Positions 1 through 8,500 of a stretch of 50,166 nt of DNA are shown piece after piece. The stretch comes from an uncultured Dorea sp. Its GTDB lineage: Bacteria > Bacillota_A > Clostridia > Lachnospirales > Lachnospiraceae. The stretch is taken from the NCBI GenBank assembly GCA_910579015.1, contig CAJTRO010000008.1:38994-89159 (forward strand), in the 5' to 3' direction. Below the pieces are notes generated by a model, which saw only the letters and a program-made list of their open reading frames with translations, did not search any database and was not told the DNA's origin. Each line of letters opens with the position of its first letter. Within the stretch, counting starts at the first letter, position 1. Made by a program: the position numbers and the translations under genes.

Positions 1-192
1 CCTTGCTCAAAATCACTTGTTTTACTAGCGCAAATAACTCTTGATATTACTTAATTGTTTAGATACTGATTAAAATATTTGGCTAAACAATCGTTTGTAT
101 TATATTATCATATATTTTGTGATAATTCAATCATATTTTCAGAATTTTATTGCTAAATTGTAAATTTGATGTTACTTTTAACAGGTGAGAAA
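1..192. other. AT-rich intergenic left edge
   Basis: No credible coding region is visible. The stretch is much richer in A and T than the rest of the window. It contains an inverted repeat with 7-bp arms (ATTATCA at 104-110 and TGATAAT at 120-126, 9-nt spacer), which could be an operator for a gene lying off the left edge or a weak structural element. There is no clear terminator for the leftward sigma/anti-sigma unit that ends at 193. Confidence 0.5.
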
Positions 193-639
193 TTATGGCA
201 TAGCCGATGTTTTTAAACAATATTGAGAACCAATCGGCACCCGCACTTCTTCACAGGTCATACCGGCATCATTCTCCACATAAAAGATCAGCTCCTTCAC
301 CTTTTCGCATTCAATGAACTGGGAGAATACTCCCGCCGCCTGATATTCTGTAAAATCATCGTCCGTGTAATGTCCGTTGCTCCAGTTGACAATGGGGGAC
401 AGTACCGTTCCGTCGCTGACGGAGAGTGTGCCGATCATAAGAACGGCCGCCAGTATTACAATGGCGCTCTTTTTCCGGTTGAAGCCTGGCTTTCGTTATG
501 TCCGTTTTTTGGCCGGCAGATCGGTCTCTGGTGTTAGAATATGGATCTGCTTAAATGCCTGTTCCGCTTTCTGATATACAATTTCCGGTATTTCCGTTTC
601 TTCCCGCAGCTTTTCGAGTAATACGTTTCTTTGTTCCAT
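193..639 (-). pseudogene. broken anti-sigma factor (DUF4179-type), internal TAA stop and probable internal deletion
   Basis: A leftward reading frame starts with ATG at 639-637 behind a good AGGAGGG site. It encodes a 47-residue head (MEQRNVLLEKLREETEIPE...) and meets an in-frame TAA at 498-496. The same frame continues without shift through a membrane segment (KKSAIVILAAVLMIGTLSVS) and about 70 further residues to the stop at 193. Anti-sigma partners of this type have a short cytoplasmic head, one membrane helix and a large outer domain, typically over 300 residues. Here the whole frame is only 148 codons and passes from the membrane helix almost directly into what looks like the distal end of the outer domain (DGTVLSPIVNWSNGHYTDD). 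I infer a nonsense mutation plus an internal deletion. A downstream ATG at 438 could start an 81-residue fragment, but it would lack the sigma-binding head. The gene order behind the sigma gene supports the anti-sigma assignment. Confidence 0.55.
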
Positions 640-1154
640 TCCTTCTTTCCCTCCTTTTTTTTATTCAGATACATGTTCTGCAATTCTTCCCGTCCCCGCT
701 TCAGCCGGGTGCGCACCGTATTCTCGTTCATGTCAAGGATCTGGGCGATCTCTCTGGTGCAAAATCCTTCTACATAGTAGAGGATCATGACCAGACGGTA
801 CTTTTCATCTAGGAGCTTTATGACCTCCTTCCATTCCAGCTCTTCAAAGCTCTTATCGAAAGCAGGCTGTTCTTTTTGTTCTTCTGAAAAATACAGTATC
901 TTTTTGTTACTCAGGATATCACAGCATTTACGCATCAGTATTTTGATCATCCAGGTTTTGAAATAAGCATTATTTTTAAGAGATGAAAGCTTTTCGTAAC
1001 AGGTTAAGATCGTTTCCTGTATCGCGTCCGCAACGTCTTCATCGGAAGAGAGATATGACCTTGCGGTTTTGTACATGCTCTGCATGTACAGCCGGATCAG
1101 TTCCTCGAATGCGTCGGGATCCTGTTGTTTTGCTCTCTGTATTAATTCATCCAT
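534..1154 (-). CDS. ECF-type RNA polymerase sigma factor
   Basis: The 206-residue protein has the two-domain layout of extracytoplasmic-function sigma factors. Region 2 (about residues 8-75, with FEELIRLYMQSMYKTA, DVADAIQETILTCYEKL and the AYFKTWMIKILMRKCCD helix) binds core polymerase and the -10 element. Region 4 (about 105-160, with LDEKYRLVMILYYVEGFCTREIA followed by NTVRTRLKRGREEL) is a helix-turn-helix for the -35 element. The ATG at 1154 follows an AGGAGGG site. The last 45 residues are very basic and overlap the start of the anti-sigma frame by 106 bp, which suggests translational coupling. A promoter matching ECF consensus lies just upstream, so autoregulation is likely. Because the neighbouring anti-sigma frame is broken, this factor may be unrestrained or controlled otherwise. 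The family call is solid; the regulon is unknown. Confidence 0.9.
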   Translation of the reverse strand: MDELIQRAKQQDPDAFEELIRLYMQSMYKTARSYLSSDEDVADAIQETILTCYEKLSSLKNNAYFKTWMIKILMRKCCDILSNKKILYFSEEQKEQPAFDKSFEELEWKEVIKLLDEKYRLVMILYYVEGFCTREIAQILDMNENTVRTRLKRGREELQNMYLNKKKEGKKEWNKETYYSKSCGKKRKYRKLYIRKRNRHLSRSIF

Positions 1155-1193
1155 GCCCTGTTTCCCTCCTTTTTTGTATCCTTCTATCTATTA

Positions 1194-1220
1194 GACGCAT
1201 AAAAAGAAATTTTTGTTTCA
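1194..1220 (-). promoter_or_regulatory. ECF-like promoter of the sigma gene
   Basis: Read leftward, TGAAAC (1220-1215) and CGTC (1197-1194) are separated by 17 nt. This matches the TGAAAC/CGTC pattern known for Bacillus ECF promoters such as those of SigW and SigX. Transcription would begin about 35 nt ahead of the ATG at 1154. It implies that the sigma factor drives its own gene. Confidence 0.6.
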
Positions 1221-1232
1221 ACTTTTTTACTA

Positions 1233-1261
1233 TTGACAAAGGGGCAGGAATATTGTATCAT
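1233..1261 (+). promoter_or_regulatory. sigma-A-type promoter for the type VII secretion operon
   Basis: TTGACA (1233-1238) and TATCAT (1256-1261) are spaced by exactly 17 nt. The promoter points rightward, back to back with the sigma-gene promoter. The leader of about 155 nt before the first gene holds two small hairpins, CAGATT/AATCTG near 1328-1345 and GAAGGT/ACCTTC at 1350-1368. Confidence 0.6.
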
Positions 1262-1422
1262 ACATTTCACATACATATAGTGTTGTTCAACACATCATAT
1301 GAATCTTTTATTATCATTTATTCAGATCAGATTTCTATTAATCTGTATTGAAGGTTTTTGATACCTTCGATTTCCAAAGAAACCCACAAGAAAGAATGAA
1401 AAAATGAAAAGGGAAGGAGAAG

Positions 1423-3351
1423 ATGAAGTACAAAAAGGTAATTATATTTTTGACGCTTGTGCTTGGAGCGGCGGTTTTTGGTAAAGCAGGAGCCTTTACG
1501 GCCAACCCTCGCGAAACGATTGCTGTGTGGCAGGAAGCGCAGGCGGCGCCTGACAAAAGAGAACCCAAAGAGTCTGAGAAGATTGCCGTTGTGAATCTGG
1601 ATGAAGGAGTGCGGGGAAGAACAGGACAGGTCAATTATGCTGAAAAGCTGTCAAGATTCCCGTCGATGGATTTCGAATATACATCTTTAGAGGCCGCAAG
1701 GGCAGGACTTGAAGCAGGGAGATACGGAGCATATATCATTATCCCGGCTGTTTTCTCCCAGAATGTAGAGAGCATCAATTCAACACCGCAGGTCTCGCAA
1801 TTGGAATATGCCGTCAACAGATCATATTCCCAAGAGCGCCGGTATGAGCTTCTTTATAATGTGCAAAGCTATATTGATTCGTTGAACGATCGTCTGAGCT
1901 ATATGTATGTGGATAACATTTTAAAGGAGTTTCATGAGGCGCAGGATCATGCGGACCAGGTGATGGACAATGACCTGAAAGATAAAACTGCCATGGAGCG
2001 GATAGAGATCGGGGATCTGCTGGTCCTGGAGGAAGTGCCTGACTTTCAGATGGAGGAAAATACCGTAGAAGCGCCGGATATCTCGGGATATATGGAGAAA
2101 AATACTGTGCTTGCGGCGGCCATGAAGGAAGAATATGAAAGAAGCGTTAAGGAGATCCAGGCAGAGGCGGCAGAGCTCTGTGCCGGAGGCACGGCGTTGT
2201 CGGAACGCCTGAACAGTCTGTCTGAACAGACTTTGGCGCCGGATCTTACTGTGGATGAGAACGGCGGGAGCATCATAGAAAAGGCGGACAGCTGTCTCAG
2301 GGAGGAATTAGTACGGCAGTCGGAATGCATATTAGGGAAAGAAGAGGCTGTTCAATATCTGAGAAAGCTTCTTGAGAATCATCAGCGCCTCTGGGAAGAG
2401 TGGCAGAAGATAAGCGGACAGCCGGAGCAGTCCGTCGGTCAGTCAGGGCAGTCCGGTGACGAGCCGGAGCAGTCTATTGACGGGCCAGGACAGTCTGACA
2501 GCGAGTTCGATCAGTCTGCCGGGCAGAAGGATCAGGTTTTGTATACGTGGCTTGAGGCTGAGGAGCAGGAGATCAGAGGCTTTCTTGAAGAAATTGAGAC
2601 TGCGGGGAATCTGGATGTCGAGAAAATCGTCGAACTGACAAGGACGGAATATGCGGAGCCGTTGAAGGCCAGGGCAGAAGCGGCCGCGAAAGTATTCCGG
2701 CAGAGGCAGGAGGAAGGTATGAACGCGGTTGCGCTTTATAATGAACAGCTCGCCGGTTTTCAACCTCAGATAGATCACCTGTCTGTTTCACGGAATGTAC
2801 AGGAGATGACTGACAACAATGTACGTATGCAGGACACCCTGCTGGAGAACAGCCGTGCATATATGGAATATGCCGGGAAATCTGCTGATTCAGCCAGAGA
2901 GTATGCAGACGGGCTGTACAAGAGTATAGAGGAGGTCCGAAGGAAGTCAGACCAGGCTGTTGCGGACAGTCTGAAAGAAGCACAGGAGATGAGGGAGAAG
3001 ACCAGTCTGGAGAATCAGAGGATTCTTGGAAGCTTTGCATCAAAGCTTCCCTATACGAGAACCGGAAGGGCGGAAAATACGCTGGTCTATCAGTTTATTG
3101 TAAATCCGCTGACGGCAGAAGACCGTTCAGAAGGACAGAAGAAAACCAGTATAGAGACGGGCAGTATGCTTCGGGCAGAAGACGGTGCGCAGGATCATTT
3201 GCCGGACCGGTCTTTGAATCAGGCAGTGTCTAAGATCCCGGACAGAAGGAACTCTCCAAAGGGCGTGATATATGCCGCGGCAGGAATATTAACGATTACT
3301 TTCGTAATACAGATCTATTTTTTCAGAAGGAGGAGAAGGTATGAGTATTAG
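1423..3351 (+). CDS. EsaA/YueB-like type VII secretion accessory membrane protein
   Basis: This 642-residue protein has an N-terminal signal or membrane segment (residues 4-25) and a second membrane helix close to the C-terminus (about 612-634), followed by RRRRR. The segment after the first helix (KIAVVNLDEGVRGRTGQVNYAEKL, then GLEAGRYGAYIIIPAVFS) matches the start of the YhgE/Pip/EsaA outer domain. The middle is long, acidic and coiled-coil rich and includes a heptapeptide repeat at 2422-2526. EsaA is the T7SSb component that projects across the wall. Classical EsaA has about 1000 residues and several C-terminal helices; this one is shorter with a single C-terminal helix, so it is a reduced form. 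The ATG at 1423 follows GGAAGGAG. It opens the operon and its end overlaps the WXG100 start by 11 bp. Confidence 0.75.
   Translation: MKYKKVIIFLTLVLGAAVFGKAGAFTANPRETIAVWQEAQAAPDKREPKESEKIAVVNLDEGVRGRTGQVNYAEKLSRFPSMDFEYTSLEAARAGLEAGRYGAYIIIPAVFSQNVESINSTPQVSQLEYAVNRSYSQERRYELLYNVQSYIDSLNDRLSYMYVDNILKEFHEAQDHADQVMDNDLKDKTAMERIEIGDLLVLEEVPDFQMEENTVEAPDISGYMEKNTVLAAAMKEEYERSVKEIQAEAAELCAGGTALSERLNSLSEQTLAPDLTVDENGGSIIEKADSCLREELVRQSECILGKEEAVQYLRKLLENHQRLWEEWQKISGQPEQSVGQSGQSGDEPEQSIDGPGQSDSEFDQSAGQKDQVLYTWLEAEEQEIRGFLEEIETAGNLDVEKIVELTRTEYAEPLKARAEAAAKVFRQRQEEGMNAVALYNEQLAGFQPQIDHLSVSRNVQEMTDNNVRMQDTLLENSRAYMEYAGKSADSAREYADGLYKSIEEVRRKSDQAVADSLKEAQEMREKTSLENQRILGSFASKLPYTRTGRAENTLVYQFIVNPLTAEDRSEGQKKTSIETGSMLRAEDGAQDHLPDRSLNQAVSKIPDRRNSPKGVIYAAAGILTITFVIQIYFFRRRRRYEY
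2422..2526 (+). repeat. five 21-bp repeats in the EsaA-like gene (heptapeptide array)
   Basis: Five consecutive 21-bp units at 2422, 2443, 2464, 2485 and 2506 encode PEQSVGQ, SGQSGDE, PEQSIDG, PGQSDSE and FDQSAGQ. The core x-x-Q-S is conserved. The array forms a flexible polar linker inside the outer domain. Confidence 0.8.
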
Positions 3352-3631
3352 AATGAACACCGAAGATGTGATCATGAGGGGACAGGAGATTGGAAGGCAC
3401 GTAGAAGATGTTACAGCGTTGCAGAATTATCTGAATGATGTCGTGAACCACCAGCTTCCCGAGCTGTGGGAAGGAAGCGGTTATGAAGGCTTTGCCGCAA
3501 GGGTGGCGGAGATGGCGCCGAGCTTTGAGGCCATGCGCGAGCTGATTGGGGCCATTGGGCAGGGTGTTGTGACGAATGCACAGCAGTATGCAGAGTTTGA
3601 CCGGACGGCAGGTTCTATGAACCGCGGTTAG
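3341..3631 (+). CDS. WXG100-family secreted protein (EsxA-like)
   Basis: The 96-residue protein has the size and helix-turn-helix hairpin of ESAT-6/EsxA proteins. The signature W-x-G sits in the turn (LWEGSGYEGFAARV, about residues 43-56), with an amphipathic helix either side. These proteins are secreted by T7SS as dimers and are needed for machine function. The ATG at 3341 follows GGAGGAGAAGG and overlaps the end of the EsaA-like gene. The gene ends in TAG at 3629-3631, and the same frame stays open beyond it into the EssA-like gene. No second WXG100 gene is seen, so this is probably the homodimeric EsxA-type substrate. Confidence 0.88.
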   Translation: MSIRMNTEDVIMRGQEIGRHVEDVTALQNYLNDVVNHQLPELWEGSGYEGFAARVAEMAPSFEAMRELIGAIGQGVVTNAQQYAEFDRTAGSMNRG

Positions 3632-3646
3632 CCAGAATCAGATACG

Positions 3647-4054
3647 GTGGACGGAAATGGTAATATACAGCTTGATCCGGATGTGATCGGGAACGGGGAA
3701 AGAAGCCGGATCCCGTTAAGTGACCTGTATGAGTTGCCTGTCTTCGCATTTGATACAGAGCAGAAGGCAAGGCAGTCTTGTACAGAGGAAACGCAGAGGA
3801 TGAAGAGGATCAGGCGGGAGGTGTTTGCGTCGGACGGCCGGGAAATGGAGAATGCGTATCTTTCGGGTATCCGAAGCCGGTTATTTGAAACAGCGCCGGG
3901 GCTGACCGTGCATGAGGGCGTGAAAGAGACAGGGACGGTGCAGAAACCATGGCTTTCAGTGGAAATCATAATGATAGGATGGACGGCGCTGATTCTGGGA
4001 ATATGGAGGCTCTCTTACCGGAAAGCCTTGCGCAAAAAAGGAGTGAGGAAATGA
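3647..4054 (+). CDS. EssA-like small membrane protein of the T7SS
   Basis: The frame encodes about 135 residues with one membrane helix near the C-terminus (WLSVEIIMIGWTALILGIW, about 101-120) followed by a basic tail (RKALRKKGVRK). Position between the WXG100 and EsaB-like genes and the single C-terminal helix fit EssA, the least conserved T7SSb membrane component. The start is doubtful: there is no ATG near the N-terminus, the best candidate is GTG at 3647, and no good ribosome binding site precedes it. The frame is identical to that of the WXG100 gene and open from its TAG. S. aureus EssA has a hydrophobic N-terminal segment that is missing here. It may be translated by coupling, by readthrough, or be an N-terminally truncated gene. 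It overlaps the next start (ATGA at 4051). Confidence 0.6.
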   Translation: MDGNGNIQLDPDVIGNGERSRIPLSDLYELPVFAFDTEQKARQSCTEETQRMKRIRREVFASDGREMENAYLSGIRSRLFETAPGLTVHEGVKETGTVQKPWLSVEIIMIGWTALILGIWRLSYRKALRKKGVRK

Positions 4055-4401
4055 TAGTAACATTTTTGGAAGACGATATTTTACTGGATAACAGGACGCA
4101 GGAGACGGTACATAAGGGGGAATACGTCCATCCATATTCCCGGCCGGATGACAGGCCGGTCGAGGCAGATCTTACGGACAGCAGTTTAAAGAAGCTGGAT
4201 ATCATTGTAAAGCCGGAGCAGAGGATTGAAGATGTCTATCGCTGTCTTCTGGAAAATGGTTTTTTCTCGAAGGTATACCGGAACAGCCGGATCAGGGTAT
4301 ATTCGGTGCGTCAGAGAGCATATGTGAACCCGCTCCTTACCTTTTGGCAGGGCGGGATCTATGCGGGGGATATTCTTGCCGTCGAGATTTCGGCGGTCTG
4401 A
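4051..4401 (+). CDS. EsaB/YukD-like small cytoplasmic T7SS protein
   Basis: I chose ATG at 4051 because it follows AAAAGGAGTGAGGAA and overlaps the preceding stop as ATGA. An upstream in-frame ATG at 3949 lies deep in the EssA-like gene and lacks a site. The 116-residue product starts MIVTFLEDD and ends with RVYSVRQRAYVNPLLTFWQG, then GIYAGDILAVEIS. That tail resembles the ubiquitin-like YukD/EsaB family, and the slot between EssA and EssB is where esaB sits in T7SSb loci. EsaB is a small cytoplasmic regulator or accessory factor. The N-terminal half is longer and less typical than in S. aureus EsaB (about 80 residues), so the family assignment rests on context and the C-terminal half. Confidence 0.55.
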   Translation: MIVTFLEDDILLDNRTQETVHKGEYVHPYSRPDDRPVEADLTDSSLKKLDIIVKPEQRIEDVYRCLLENGFFSKVYRNSRIRVYSVRQRAYVNPLLTFWQGGIYAGDILAVEISAV

Positions 4402-5551
4402 TGTGATAAGAAATGAGATTGAAGGAAGGTATGAGCTGGAAAATGAGAGGGCGGATATGAAGCTTCGGATTCGAAAGAGTGAGCTGACGGCAAAGACGGT
4501 ATATGATTTCAGGCGTCTGGAGGAACCGCATCATCTGTTCCTTCCCTGTAGGATTGAAGAAGAGAAGGAGCTGGTCTGCATGAATTTTGACCTGCGTCAG
4601 ATGAACGAGGCGGATAAGCTGAAAAAAGAGGACAGGCTTTTTAGATTAAGATTTCTTCTGAATGCGGCAGACCTTGAAGAGGCGTACCAGGATTATGAAT
4701 TTTCTCTTGAACCCGGGAATCTATATTATGACGTTCTTGGCCGGGTGAGAGTGAAGAGAAGGGACATTATTTCATCTGGCGGAAAGAACAGGAAGAGACA
4801 TTTTCTGAGGCAGTATCAGGCGTTGGCGGGCTGTCTGCTTGATGGTCTGCGCCCGTATGAGGATTATCTGTACGGAGGCATGGAAATCCTGAAGGCAAAG
4901 GATGAGATTACAGGATTCTTTGAACCGGAGACCATGCAGGAAGAGAAGAAGCTGTTGACGGAGTATTACCAGAATCTTCTGGAGGAAGAGAAGAACCACA
5001 TGAAGAAGGTGAGCAAACGAGGCTATAAACGGCTGATGATGTACAGTGTGCTGTCTGTGATCCTTCTTGCCGTACTGACCGCGGCCTCAGTCTACAGCTA
5101 TGCATGGTATATGCCGAGGCAGGAACGTCTCAGGGAGGCAGAGGATGCCTATATCCGAAAGGATTACACGAAGCTTATTGATTCGCTTGACGGCTTTCGG
5201 ATGGAAGAGCTTGACCATGCCGGGAAATATATGCTTGCCACAGCCTATATTCAGGGACAGGCGGTAGATACGTTCAGTGCGAAGGATAAAGAGAATATCT
5301 TAAGCAAGGTCACGTATCAGTCCAAAGAGGACGTGCTTAATTACTGGATCCATCTTGGCCGTATGGAGGCGGCAGAGGCAGAGGATCTGGCTATGAGGAT
5401 GGCGGATGACCAGCTTCTCCTGTACGCATATATGCATGAACTCCGGCAGGTGGAAGCAGGCGAGGACTTGTCAGGAGAGGAGAAGAATGCCAGAAAGCAG
5501 GAATTGATGGAGAAGATAGAGGAGCTTGCGGGGAAGCTTGGGATCGAGTGA
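4361..5551 (+). CDS. essB: EssB/YukC-family type VII secretion protein
   Basis: The product (396 residues from the longest start) has an N-terminal cytoplasmic pseudokinase-like domain, one membrane helix at about 226-250 (MMYSVLSVILLAVLTAASVY) and an extracytoplasmic helical domain. That is the EssB/YukC architecture. Recognisable stretches are CMNFDLRQMNE, RQYQALAGCLLDGLRPYEDYL and, after the membrane, WYMPRQERLREAEDAYIRKDY. EssB binds EssC and EsaA and forms the core membrane complex. The start is uncertain. ATG at 4361 overlaps the EsaB-like gene by 41 bp without a good site, GTG at 4403 directly follows that gene, and ATG at 4457 follows GAGAGGGCGG and may be the real one. EssC begins 39 bp downstream, in the same operon. 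Confidence 0.85.
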   Translation: MRGIFLPSRFRRSDVIRNEIEGRYELENERADMKLRIRKSELTAKTVYDFRRLEEPHHLFLPCRIEEEKELVCMNFDLRQMNEADKLKKEDRLFRLRFLLNAADLEEAYQDYEFSLEPGNLYYDVLGRVRVKRRDIISSGGKNRKRHFLRQYQALAGCLLDGLRPYEDYLYGGMEILKAKDEITGFFEPETMQEEKKLLTEYYQNLLEEEKNHMKKVSKRGYKRLMMYSVLSVILLAVLTAASVYSYAWYMPRQERLREAEDAYIRKDYTKLIDSLDGFRMEELDHAGKYMLATAYIQGQAVDTFSAKDKENILSKVTYQSKEDVLNYWIHLGRMEAAEAEDLAMRMADDQLLLYAYMHELRQVEAGEDLSGEEKNARKQELMEKIEELAGKLGIE

Positions 5552-5590
5552 CTTTTGCAATGCACTATATCCGGCAAAGAAGGAGGAGCT

Positions 5591-8500
5591 ATGAGGTATC
5601 TGCTTGTACAGTCCCGGGACGGCTGTCTGGAGTATCCGGTAACGGAAGAAGAGGGATATGAGAAGGAGAATGTGTGGATGTCCCCGGTAACGGAAGAAGA
5701 GGGATATGAGAAGGAGAATGTGTGGATGTCCCATGAGGGCAGACAGGTATTCTGTCTTAGCGCGGATAGACGTGTATTTATGCGTAAGGAGAATGTCACC
5801 ATATCGTCCAAAGAAGAGGCTCTGCTTCGGATTCCCGGATTAAAAAGCCGTATTTATATCAGAGGAATGCATATGTTTCTCGATATGGAGGCGGAGGAGC
5901 ATCTGTACATAAATCAGCGAAAGCTGACGGCGGGAGAGTTCACGCTGTATCCGGGGACGGTTCTGTTCCTCAAGAATATCAGGCTTGAAGTCTGGGAGGA
6001 GCAGATCGCTGTTCAGGGATCGCCCGACGCCTGTATACCGGCGCTTCCTCCGTGTTCTTTGCCGAAGATGCCGGAAGGATATCCAATCTACAAGCGTTCC
6101 CCAAGGCTGATAAAGAAGGTATCAGAGGAGAAGATCATGCTGGAACTTCCCGGGGAAAGAGAAAGACTGGATAAGAAAGGATTTCTCATGACCGTTCTGC
6201 CGTCAGTCGGAATGACGGCGGTGACTGTGGCGGTTGGATTGCTTACGGGGCGCGGGATTTATCTTCTGATGTCTGCGGTTGCGGCAGGAATGACGGCGGT
6301 CTTTTCGGCGGTCAGGTATGTGGACGAACGGAAGGAAAACAGGGAGAAGAACAGGAAACATAAGGAGCGTTATCTAAAGTACCTGTGGCAGAAGCAAAGA
6401 GAGCTTGCATCGGCCTTAGAACGGGAGCAGGAGATTTACTCTTACCAGTATCCCAGCATGAAGGAGATCGCCGGAATGGTAAGAGACTGCGGCAGCCGTA
6501 TCTATGAACGGATTCCCTCAGACAGTGATTTTCTTGTGACTGCGGTTGGATATTATGCGGGGCAGACAGGCTTTATAATAGAAGGTAAGGATCCTTCGTG
6601 GGACGCCGGGGAGGATGATCTTACAGAGATGGCGGCGGCAATAAGGCAGAGGTATTCGATTGTTGAACGTCCCAGAGAGATCAGTCTCAGGAAGGCGCAT
6701 CTGGGGATGGCAGGCGGGAAGGAAACGGTACACCGGCAGATGAAGATACTGGCGGCCAGGATTGTATTTTCCCACAGCTATCACGACCTTCGCATGGTTG
6801 TGGTCTACAATCGGAAATATGAAGAAGAATTCCGATGGATGCGATGGCTTCCGCATGTACGGATACCTGAATTGAATGTGCTGGGGATGGTCAGTTCAAA
6901 GCGGACAAGAGATCTGGTGCTCACAAGCCTTGGCCGGATATTGAAGGAGCGGATGGACCGCGCAAAGGAAGATGAGCGGGATCAAGATCATCTGCCTCAT
7001 TATCTTTTCCTGATCGACGAACCCGGCTGGATCATGGATCATGGAATTGTGGAGTATTTTCACATGGATGGAACGGCATTGGGGATTTCTGTGGTCTATG
7101 CCGGCGATATGCGGGTAAATCTGCCGGAATATATAGGAACGGTATTACAGCTTGAAGGTTCGAAAGAGGGGACTCTTATTCTGGATGAAGGCAGGTACGT
7201 GGAGCAGAAGATCAAGCTTTATCAGGCACAGGATACGGATTTTGAGTGGATGGCAAGAAATCTAAGCGCCATAGAGCATGAGCAGGGGCTTACCGGCGGT
7301 ATTCCGAAGAGTGTTACCTTTCTTGAGATGTACGGGGTACAGCATCCAAAGGAGCTTGAGATCCGAAGAAGGTGGGAGGACAGCCAGTCGCACAAGTCGC
7401 TGGCGGTTCCGCTTGGGATGCGCTCGGCAGACGAACCTTTGTTTCTGAATCTGCATGAGAAGGCGCACGGGCCCCACGGGGTGGTGGCAGGCACCACAGG
7501 CTCAGGAAAATCTGAATTGATCCAGAGCTTCATCTTGTCGCTGGCTGTGAATTTTCATCCCTATGAGGCGGGTTTTCTGCTTATTGATTATAAGGGCGGC
7601 GGCATGGCGAACCTGTTTTGCAATCTTGTCCATCATCTGGGGACGATCACGAATCTGGACGGCGCCGGGAGTATGAGGGCGCTGGCCTCGGTGAAGGCCG
7701 AGCTTGCCAGGAGACAGAGGATATTCGGAAGCTTTCAGGTGAACCACATCAACGGTTACATGAGACTATTCAAAGAGGGAAGGGCAGACGAGCCGATCCC
7801 GCATCTTTTTATCATCAGCGACGAATTTGCAGAGCTTAAGAAGGAACAGCCGGAATTCATGAAGGAGCTGGTTTCTGCGGCACGTATCGGGAGAAGCCTT
7901 GGGGTGCATCTGATCCTAGCGACACAGAAGCCGGCAGGCGTCGTAGACGAACAGATCATGAGCAACAGCCGGTTTCGGATGTGTCTGAAAGTGCAGAATC
8001 CGGGGGACAGTAAGGAGATACTGGGGACGCCGGATGCGGCCGGTATCACCCTGCCTGGAAGGGCATATATACAGATAGGAAATAATGAAGTCTATGAATT
8101 GTTCCAGTCGGCCATGAGCAGCGCTCCCTACAGGGAGACAGAAGGACCGGACGTGACGGCAGACGACCGTGTATATGTGGTAAATGAATTTGGGCAGGGA
8201 GAATTGGTCAATCAGGATCTAAGCGGAAGGACAGGGGAATACCGTGCGTGCATGACACAGCTGGAAGCGGTGATTGCACATATCAGGGAGGTGTTTGGGG
8301 AGGAAGGGAGAGAAGAGGTGAGGAAACCCTGGCTTCCTCCGCTTAAGGAGATGCTGATCAGCCCGTATACAGCTGTGTTGAGGAAAAAGCCCGAGTTACC
8401 TTTAGAGAAAAGGAGCAGGAAGCATTCAGTATATAAAGTAAGTCTGGGGAAGATTGACATCCCTGAAATGCAGGAACAAAAAGAACTGGAACACGATTTT

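Noticed and set aside
5555..5590. TTG at 5555 as the essC start
   Set aside because: It has no ribosome binding site, whereas ATG at 5591 is 7 nt behind AAGGAGG.
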